Shown: in pieces, positions 31,792-37,030 of the stretch
How positions within the stretch are numbered: the stretch's first letter is position 1
Layout of the letters: the number at the start of each line of letters is the position of its first letter
Translations under genes and position numbers: made by a program
Assembly (NCBI GenBank): GCA_029547045.1
Contig: JAKPQL010000030.1
Location: 1-37,030 of the forward strand
DNA from: Deltaproteobacteria bacterium
GTDB taxonomy: Bacteria; Desulfobacterota; Desulfomonilia; UBA1062
Length of the DNA stretch: 37,030 nt
Reading direction: 5' to 3'
The notes under the pieces: model-generated
Told to the model about the DNA's origin: nothing
Databases searched by the model: none
What the model saw: only the letters and a program-made list of their open reading frames with translations

Positions 31792-32381
31792 TACATCTGA
31801 CAACGCCGCTTTTCCCCGAAGTCGTCCGGGGGCTTGCCATCGGTGACATGGTGGACCTCACCGGCACCATAGTGACGGGCCGGGACCAGGTCCACAAGTA
31901 CCTGGCATCGGGAGGGAAGCCGCCTGTGGACCTTTCGGGCCTCGGGATCTACCACTGCGGACCCGTGGTGGTGGGGAAGGAGGGGCATTGGAGGATCTCC
32001 GCGGCGGGACCCACCACGTCCATGCGGGAAGAGCCGTACCAGGCCGAGGTCATCGAGCGCTTCCGGCCCGGGGCCATCCTGGGCAAGGGCGGCATGGGCG
32101 AGAAGACCCGGGCAGCCCTCATGGCGCACGACTGCGTGTATCTCCACGTGACCGGGGGCGCGGCCCAGTTCCTGGCCGAGCGTATCGTCCGGGTCGAGGC
32201 GGTCTACCTCCAGGAGTTCGGCCAGCCCGAGGCCATGTGGGTCCTGTCGGTACGGAACCTGCCCGCACTGGTCACCATGGACTGCCGTGGCTCCTCGCTC
32301 CACGAGCGGGTGCGGGAGGAATCCCTTGCCGGACTGAACGCCGCCTACGGGGCCCCGTTCACCGGCGGGCACCCACGATGA
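31782..32381 (+). CDS. Class I fumarate hydratase / tartrate dehydratase beta subunit
   Basis: A 199-residue beta subunit: the C-terminal half of fused class I fumarases. Family segments are LTTPLFPEVVRGLAIGDMVDLTGTIVTGRD (read from about residues 6-35), GIYHCGPVVV, AAGPTTSMRE, and ILGKGGMGEKT. It begins inside the end of the alpha gene, with GGGAGG upstream, so the two are translationally coupled and made in equal amounts. It supplies substrate-binding residues at the subunit interface. Followed after 31 nt by the SDR gene with its own AAGGAGG. Confidence 0.9.
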   Translation: MDLIHLTTPLFPEVVRGLAIGDMVDLTGTIVTGRDQVHKYLASGGKPPVDLSGLGIYHCGPVVVGKEGHWRISAAGPTTSMREEPYQAEVIERFRPGAILGKGGMGEKTRAALMAHDCVYLHVTGGAAQFLAERIVRVEAVYLQEFGQPEAMWVLSVRNLPALVTMDCRGSSLHERVREESLAGLNAAYGAPFTGGHPR

Positions 32382-32412
32382 GAGAAACCAACCACCACAA
32401 GGAGGATATTCC

Positions 32413-33198
32413 ATGAACGCGAAAGAGATGTTCGATCTCACCGGAAAGGTCGCCGTCGTCACCGGAGGCGGAAGGGGCCTGGGCAGGTTCATCGCTGAAG
32501 GGCTGGCTGAGGCTGGCGCCAACGTCGTCCTGGCTTCACGGAAGCTGGCCAACTGCGAGAAGGCGGCCCAGGAGATCGCCAAGCTCGGAGTGAAGACGTA
32601 TGCTGTGAAGTGCGACACCGCGTCCGAGGAGGATATCAACGCCCTTGTGGACGCCACCATGAAGGAGTTCGGCACCATCGACATCCTGGTGAACAACGCG
32701 GGTATCACCTGGGGCGCCCCGACCCTGGAGTTCCCCCTGGACAAGTGGGACAAGATCTTTGCCGTGAACGTGCGCGGCGTGTGGATTCTCACCCAGAAGG
32801 TGGCCAACATCATGAAGGACAGGGGCGGCGGGAAGATCATCAACATCTCGTCCATCTTCGGGTCCAGAGGCTCCATCGAGGAAGGCCATCCTGCAGTGGC
32901 CTACAACCCCTCCAAGGCCGCCATCGAGGTGCTCACCAAGAACCTCGCCGTGAAGCTGGCCCGCCACAACATCATGATCAACTGCATCGCGCCGGGCTTT
33001 TTCCGCACCGACATGATGGAATACATCTTCAAGCCCGAGATGAAACCCATCCTGGACCTCACCATCGCCCAGATCCCGCTCCTCAAGTACGGCGAAGAAG
33101 ACCATATCAAGGGCCTGGCAGTGTTCCTGGCATCCAGAGCCTCGGACTTCATGACCGGCGCCATAATCCCCCTGGACGGAGGCATGGCGGCTAAATAA
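32413..33198 (+). CDS. Short-chain dehydrogenase/reductase (SDR)
   Basis: A 261-residue classical SDR. The cofactor motif TGGGRGLG is at 17-24, NNAG at 94-97, the catalytic Ser at about 146-147, Tyr164 and Lys168 in YNPSK, and the C-terminal PLDGG before the end. A basic/Arg-rich pattern after beta-2 (ASRKLANCEK, from residue 41) suggests NADP(H). Similar proteins are annotated as gluconate 5-dehydrogenase or 3-oxoacyl-ACP reductase, but the substrate cannot be read from sequence. AAGGAGG lies 7 nt before the ATG. Last gene of the fumarase transcript, followed by terminator-like hairpins. Confidence 0.9.
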   Translation: MNAKEMFDLTGKVAVVTGGGRGLGRFIAEGLAEAGANVVLASRKLANCEKAAQEIAKLGVKTYAVKCDTASEEDINALVDATMKEFGTIDILVNNAGITWGAPTLEFPLDKWDKIFAVNVRGVWILTQKVANIMKDRGGGKIINISSIFGSRGSIEEGHPAVAYNPSKAAIEVLTKNLAVKLARHNIMINCIAPGFFRTDMMEYIFKPEMKPILDLTIAQIPLLKYGEEDHIKGLAVFLASRASDFMTGAIIPLDGGMAAK

Positions 33199-33233
33199 TC
33201 TTTCTCCCCCCATGTCGGTCATACCCGACTCCG

Positions 33234-33253
33234 GCCCCCTTCCTTCTGGGGGC
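33234..33253 (+). terminator. Possible terminator after the SDR gene
   Basis: GCCCCC and GGGGGC arms (33234-33239 and 33248-33253) with an 8-nt pyrimidine loop, 36 nt after the SDR stop codon. No U-tract follows, so an intrinsic terminator is only tentative. Confidence 0.35.
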
Positions 33254-33290
33254 GGAGAAGGCAGGAAAGCAACCGGGGGATACGAATGAC

Positions 33291-33331
33291 GCCTTGTGGA
33301 GAGGACCTGGCTTGCATCCTCTCCACAAGGC
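33291..33331. repeat. Perfect 15-bp inverted repeat between convergent SDR and CBM48 genes
   Basis: Arms 33291-33305 and 33317-33331 pair perfectly around an 11-nt loop. It lies between two convergent genes (SDR ending at 33198, CBM48 ending at 33410). It has no flanking T-run, so it may be a Rho-independent-like terminator lacking a tail, an mRNA-stabilising hairpin, or a copy of a dispersed palindromic repeat. No second copy was seen in this window. Confidence 0.6.
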
Positions 33332-33409
33332 TCTGGTAAAGGGAGCCAGGGGAAACGGCTGTCCGCCGGGCATGGGACCCTCCCCCTGCTCAAGAGCTCC
33401 GTGCAGGGC

Positions 33410-33718
33410 CTAGATCACGACCACGGAGTTCTCCGTGTTTCCGAAGGGGGAGAAAACGTATCGGTCGGCGTTCCCTTCATTCTCCCATACCGTGCCGTCA
33501 AGGAGATAGCGGAACTGGTACTCGACCCCGCAGGAGAGGTTCACCGTTGCGGTGAAGGATCCGTCCCTCGACTTCTTCATGGGGGTGGCCCCGACCTGCC
33601 ATCCATTGAAGTCACCCACCACGCAGGCCGATTCCGCCGAGTTGGCCTTGTCGCCGGGTAGTGAAAAGGTCACCTTGCACACGTCCCGATTCTTCACGTA
33701 CATCTTCCTGATTCCCAT
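33410..33718 (-). CDS. Stand-alone CBM48/AMPK-beta-like glycogen-binding domain protein
   Basis: A 102-residue protein consisting almost only of one early-set domain: VTFSLPGD, then ACVVGDFNGWQ (the family's GDFNxW signature), then TATVNLSCGVEYQFRYLLDG and a C-terminal NPFG-like end (FSPFGNTENSVV). Such domains are the N-terminal part of glycogen branching enzymes and isoamylases and the glycogen-binding module of AMPK beta. Here no catalytic domain is attached. Function unknown; binding of glycogen or another alpha-glucan is inferred. CAGGAGG-like purines lie before the ATG. Confidence 0.85.
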   Translation of the reverse strand: MGIRKMYVKNRDVCKVTFSLPGDKANSAESACVVGDFNGWQVGATPMKKSRDGSFTATVNLSCGVEYQFRYLLDGTVWENEGNADRYVFSPFGNTENSVVVI

Positions 33719-33913
33719 GGGATCTGCCTCCTGAAATTGTAGTGTATGGTGCCTGTCCGTACCAGGCTATGGCTTCATTTCTTGCAGGTTCCCAGCGGAA
33801 AGACCATGAATAATTTTTATAAATTTTTGACAGGTTAGTGATGACTCCCCTTCACAGATATGCCCCTGCCCCTGGGATGGGGGGGACAGGACCGGGAGCG
33901 TCGGCGAACAGGA

Positions 33914-34807
33914 TCAGAGCCACATCCAGAACACGCGCTTCCTGATCTGGGCGACCTTTTCCATGGCAGCCTTGTACCCCTCCTCCACGAACAGGTCGAA
34001 ATGCGCGAAGTCCGACCATGGGTATGATCCTATTGAGGGCCTGATGATGCAGTCCATCTCCCTGGCGAGGTAGATATTCATGTACTCCTTGGAGATGTCG
34101 TAGGCCCTGAAGACCACGTCCAGGCTATGGTGGATGTCCTCTTCCGCATCGATGGGGTCGATGCTGCGTGTGACATCCACCCCGATGATGTAATCGGGAT
34201 TGAAGGTCTTGACCGTATAGAACGGGATCATCTCCGCGACCCCTCCGTCCACCAGGTGCATGCCGTGGAGCCGCACCGGCGGAAAGAAGCCGGGCGTGGC
34301 GCTGCTCGCCGTGATGGCCCGGCACAGGTCGCCCTCGGTGAAGATGATGGGTTCGCCCGAGACGAGATCGACGCTGGCGCACTTGAAGGGAAGCTGGAGG
34401 TCGGCAAAGGTCTTGTCCCCCACCAGGGACTTCATGTGGAGCACGAAGGTCTCGGGCGTGACGAAGGACTTGCTCCACAGGGCGCGGGTATAGAAGTATC
34501 CCTGTTTGATGGTGGTCTGGATCTGCTCGAGGAACGACCGGGACTTGTCGGAATCCGGAAGCTCCATGTCGTGCATGGTCTCCTGGAACAGGGGGGATTC
34601 CATGTATTCGCGCAGCCGCTTCTCCACCTCGTCGATGTCCAGGTACAGCGCGTACATCGCCCCGATGATGGAGCCGAAGGAGATGCCCGCGATACAGTCG
34701 ATGGGGATCCCGGCATCCTTCAATGCCCGGATCACGCCTATGTGCGCGAGCCCCCGGGAACCCCCGGCCCCCAGGGCGAGGGCCACCTTCTTCTTTCTCC
34801 TCAGCAT
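33914..34807 (-). CDS. Patatin-like phospholipase
   Basis: A 297-residue patatin-family serine hydrolase. The oxyanion loop GAGGSRG is at 13-19, the nucleophile elbow GISFG at 41-45 (Ser43), and the catalytic Asp is in DGGVAE near residue 195; these form the Ser-Asp dyad. RssA-like bacterial members of about 300 residues act on lipids. No signal peptide; the N-terminus is basic (MLRRKKK), suggesting membrane association. Its ATG overlaps the stop codon of the upstream deacetylase gene (TGATG), so the two are coupled. The substrate is unknown. Confidence 0.9.
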   Translation of the reverse strand: MLRRKKKVALALGAGGSRGLAHIGVIRALKDAGIPIDCIAGISFGSIIGAMYALYLDIDEVEKRLREYMESPLFQETMHDMELPDSDKSRSFLEQIQTTIKQGYFYTRALWSKSFVTPETFVLHMKSLVGDKTFADLQLPFKCASVDLVSGEPIIFTEGDLCRAITASSATPGFFPPVRLHGMHLVDGGVAEMIPFYTVKTFNPDYIIGVDVTRSIDPIDAEEDIHHSLDVVFRAYDISKEYMNIYLAREMDCIIRPSIGSYPWSDFAHFDLFVEEGYKAAMEKVAQIRKRVFWMWL

Positions 34808-36114
34808 CAGTCCTTCCTGACGGTGTAATGACCCTGATCCATGTCCTGCAGGAACATCGCATAATAGCTGCCCCGCGGGTGATCGAACCATTCCATGGCC
34901 TGATCCCTGCACGCTCCGCAGGCGCCGTGGGGAAGGTGGATGCCCAGGATGCGGTATCCCGTGGACGCAGAGGAGTCGATCCTGAACGTGCCGGGGCAGC
35001 TGCTGCAGTACCGGAAGATCTCCTGCTGGTTCTCCGAAATGCCGTCCGTGTCGTAGTAGATACTCCGGGAACGCTCCACAAAGGGCTTCGGTTCAGGCCG
35101 CAGCCGCTCCCTGGACCGCCACAGGGTGAAAACCTGGTCGCACAGACGCTCGATGTACTCCGTGACGCGTGGATCCTGCCGGAGGCGATCGGGATCGTAG
35201 TCGGGCTCGTGGATACGGGAGTAGTCGACGCCGGCCAGGGCCAGGATGATCCCTGTGTTGACGTACGGCAGGGCGCCCTCGATGGAGTATCCCCCCTCCA
35301 GCACGCAGATGTGGGGGTTGAGCATCTCGTTGAGCCTGGCATAGCCAAGCGCGGTGAAGGCCATGTTGGTGATGGGATCGGTGTAATGGTTGTCCTGCCC
35401 GGCGGAGTTGATGACGAGGTCCGGCTTGAATTCATGCAGCACCGGAAGCACCACCCGCTCCATGGCACACAGGATGCCCTCGTCGCTCGTGTTGGGCGGC
35501 AGGGGGATGTTCAGGGTGAGGCCGGATGCATTGGGTCCCCCGTATTCGGCAGGGAACCCGGAGCCTGGATACAGGGTCCTCCCGTCCTGGTGGATGGATA
35601 TGTAGAGCACGTCCGGGTCGTGCCAGTAGATGTCCTGGGTGCCGTCCCCGTGATGGCAGTCGGTGTCCACAACCGCGATCTTCCTGATCCTCGGGTAGTG
35701 GCTTCTCACCCACTCGATCATGATCGCCTCGATGTTGATGTTGCAGAATCCACGGGCGCCCTGGACGACACGCATGGCATGGTGGCCGGGCGGTCTCACC
35801 AGGGCGAAAGCGTTGTCCACAGTGCCTTCGAGCACGAGCCGGGCCGCCTCGATGCACCCCCCAGCGGACACGGTGTGAGAGGGGGTGATGCGGGATTCCA
35901 CGTCGGGCACGCAGAAATGCACCCTGGTGATGTCATGCTCCTCGGCGAGGCCGGCCTTGAATTCGTGGATGCCCTCGATGTCGAGGATGCCCTCCTCCAG
36001 GACCTGGTCCTGGGTGTAGAGGAGCCGCTCCTTGCGCTCCGGATGGGTGGGGGAGATCTCCCAGTCGTATGCCGGGAAGAAGATCAGCCCGGTCTTCCTC
36101 TTGGCCCTGATCAT
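34807..36114 (-). CDS. Histone-deacetylase-like (AcuC-type) zinc hydrolase with extra C-terminal cysteine domain
   Basis: A 435-residue protein. The HDAC-like catalytic domain (residues 1-330) has RPPGHHA at 107-113, DTDCHHGDGTQ at 150-160 with zinc ligands Asp152 and His154, and the third ligand Asp241 in AGQDNH. Bacterial family members deacetylate proteins (such as acetyl-CoA synthetase) or small amides. Beyond residue 335 there is an unusual extension with CSSC (370-373) and CGAC (399-402), a possible zinc ribbon, ending in a HYTVRKD tail. GGAGG lies 5 nt before the ATG at 36114. It overlaps its upstream neighbour (ATGA) and the patatin downstream (TGATG), so it is the middle gene of a three-gene coupled unit. 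Confidence 0.88.
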   Translation of the reverse strand: MIRAKRKTGLIFFPAYDWEISPTHPERKERLLYTQDQVLEEGILDIEGIHEFKAGLAEEHDITRVHFCVPDVESRITPSHTVSAGGCIEAARLVLEGTVDNAFALVRPPGHHAMRVVQGARGFCNINIEAIMIEWVRSHYPRIRKIAVVDTDCHHGDGTQDIYWHDPDVLYISIHQDGRTLYPGSGFPAEYGGPNASGLTLNIPLPPNTSDEGILCAMERVVLPVLHEFKPDLVINSAGQDNHYTDPITNMAFTALGYARLNEMLNPHICVLEGGYSIEGALPYVNTGIILALAGVDYSRIHEPDYDPDRLRQDPRVTEYIERLCDQVFTLWRSRERLRPEPKPFVERSRSIYYDTDGISENQQEIFRYCSSCPGTFRIDSSASTGYRILGIHLPHGACGACRDQAMEWFDHPRGSYYAMFLQDMDQGHYTVRKD

Positions 36115-37030
36115 GGCCGCCTCCATTCGCCGAGAACCCCGGGGATGGTCTGGATCCTGACCCTCATATTCCTGCCCACGGTGGAAAATCCGCGCACCAT
36201 GGTGAAGCACTGTTCCTCGGTCACATAGGCCTCAGACCCGTCGGCGAGGCCCAGGAGGGCGGCGTTGTCCCTGATGGCTGCCAGGCCAAAAGCCTTGAGG
36301 TCCTCCAAGCCCATGGTCCTCGGGGCTTCCTGCTCCATGTGGAGCTCGGGGCAGAACAGCCTTCCCATCTGGGTGTCCGCATGCAGCGAGATCTGTGCCG
36401 TGGTCCTCGCAAGGGCTGCGCCCAGGGCGTTCGCCACCACGGCGTGCTCCGGAACCTCGCACGCCATGCCGAAGGACTCCGCGATGTACGGCTTCAGGAT
36501 GGCCGCAGGACCGCCTATGAGGATCACCTTCTCGGGCCTGACCATGTCGGGATGGAGCATCTCGTGGATGGTGTACACAGGATGGCTGTTCACCTCGTTC
36601 AGGAAGGCCATGGCCCTCTCCCTGATGGTGTTTACCATACACCTGACGATCCGCCGGCCGACCTCCGGAACGTCAACGTTCAGGGCAGAGGCAAGGGGAG
36701 TGAGGGCCCTGGCTGCCGTCCGCGAGTCTCCCTGGTCGAACTCGCCGAGCACGGAGCAGGCGTCCATGGGGGTCGGCGAAGGTCCGCCCATGCAGGCAGG
36801 TGCTCCGTCCCTGTTCGGTCCGACCCTGAGCCCGCCCTGTTCCACGCATGCGCACGAGTCTCCCCCTGCACCCACCGACATCACCTTGAGCCCCCGCACC
36901 AGGGTCCTGACGCCGCAGATATCCACCCCGGCGCGCGCCAGGATGGGAATCCCGTTCACGAGGATACCGATGTCAGTGGTGGTGCCCCCCACTGACATCG
37001 GTATCCTCGTGAACGGGATTCCCATCCTGG
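36111..37030 (-). CDS. Hydantoinase/oxoprolinase-family protein, 5' end missing or artefactual
   Basis: A ~300-residue fragment that starts beyond the window. GGTTTDIGILVNGIP is the second nucleotide-binding style motif of the hydantoinase A/N-methylhydantoinase family; SVGAGGDSCACV, GPNRDGAPACMG, LIGGPAAILKPYIAE and ANALGAALARTT continue the family pattern. These ATP-dependent cyclic-amide hydrolases are usually about 650-700 residues, so only the C-terminal part is here. The reading frame runs to 37025, but codons above about 36978 are an inverted copy of codons just downstream (see the terminal repeat), so the apparent MGIPFTRIPM start is not real. The stop codon overlaps the deacetylase start (ATGA). 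Confidence 0.72.
   Translation of the reverse strand, partial: RMGIPFTRIPMSVGGTTTDIGILVNGIPILARAGVDICGVRTLVRGLKVMSVGAGGDSCACVEQGGLRVGPNRDGAPACMGGPSPTPMDACSVLGEFDQGDSRTAARALTPLASALNVDVPEVGRRIVRCMVNTIRERAMAFLNEVNSHPVYTIHEMLHPDMVRPEKVILIGGPAAILKPYIAESFGMACEVPEHAVVANALGAALARTTAQISLHADTQMGRLFCPELHMEQEAPRTMGLEDLKAFGLAAIRDNAALLGLADGSEAYVTEEQCFTMVRGFSTVGRNMRVRIQTIPGVLGEWRRP
36938..37030. repeat. 42-bp perfect inverted repeat at the very end of the window
   Basis: Arms 36938-36979 and 36989-37030 are exact reverse complements, with a 9-nt centre. The right arm ends at the last base of the window. It lies within the conserved part of a coding sequence, which a natural palindrome would not normally disrupt. 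A foldback or misassembled contig end is the likeliest cause. Confidence 0.95.

Noticed and set aside
34808-34912. Longer patatin start at 34912
   Set aside because: The extra 35 residues overlap the deacetylase gene and are not patatin-like; the ATG at 34807 forms a TGATG junction.
36938-37030. Terminal palindrome as a natural telomere-like hairpin or transposon end
   Set aside because: It lies inside a conserved coding motif and stops exactly at the last base with no other end features; an assembly foldback explains it better.

Overview
The window is GC-rich, densely coding bacterial DNA, probably from a strictly anaerobic member of the former Deltaproteobacteria (Desulfobacterota). The case for anaerobiosis is an hndABCD-type [FeFe] hydrogenase, the oxygen-sensitive HydE/HydF/HydG maturases, a selenocysteine formate dehydrogenase, a formate channel and a two-subunit iron-sulfur fumarase. 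The taxonomic placement is inferred from gene content only. No tRNA, rRNA, CRISPR array or insertion sequence was recognised.

Layout. 1-8.6 kb: the end of a probable sugar-phosphoglycerate glycosyltransferase, then an ion-transport group: Na+/Ca2+ exchanger, ClC channel with CBS domains, a DUF389 membrane protein and a P-type ATPase. A 0.77 kb gap without a recognisable gene follows. 8.6-13.2 kb: peptide release factor 3, a DksA/TraR zinc-finger protein, a methyltransferase and a dynamin-like GTPase, ending at a bidirectional terminator shared with the next unit. 13.2-18.4 kb (minus strand): an OFA-family MFS carrier, a FocA-type formate channel and FdhA. FdhA is interrupted by an in-frame UGA followed by a clear SECIS hairpin. 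18.7-24.0 kb (minus strand): maturation operon TM1266-like regulator - hydG - hydE - aspartase - hydF, with every gene overlapping the next. 24.1-29.9 kb (minus strand): hndA-hndB-hndC-hndD. HndC is a 1013-residue fusion of a NuoF-like flavoprotein with a complete GltD/NfnB-like FAD/NADP(H) module. 30.2-33.2 kb (plus strand): mobA, fumarase alpha and beta, and an SDR dehydrogenase. 33.4-37.0 kb (minus strand): a stand-alone CBM48 domain, then a coupled set of hydantoinase-like protein, histone-deacetylase-like hydrolase and patatin. The window ends in a 42-bp perfect inverted repeat that runs to the last base and is most likely an assembly artefact.

How the genes work together. The centre of the window reads as one H2/formate/pyridine-nucleotide module. 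FdhA interconverts formate and CO2, FocA moves formate, MobA makes the molybdenum or tungsten cofactor that FdhA needs, and the Hnd complex exchanges electrons between H2, ferredoxin and NAD(P)H. HydE/F/G build the H-cluster. The aspartase yields ammonia and fumarate, and fumarase can convert the fumarate to malate. The most notable features are the HndC fusion, the selenoprotein FdhA next to it with no electron-transfer subunit of its own, the aspartase inside the maturation operon, and an intrinsic terminator placed 15 nt before the first maturation gene.
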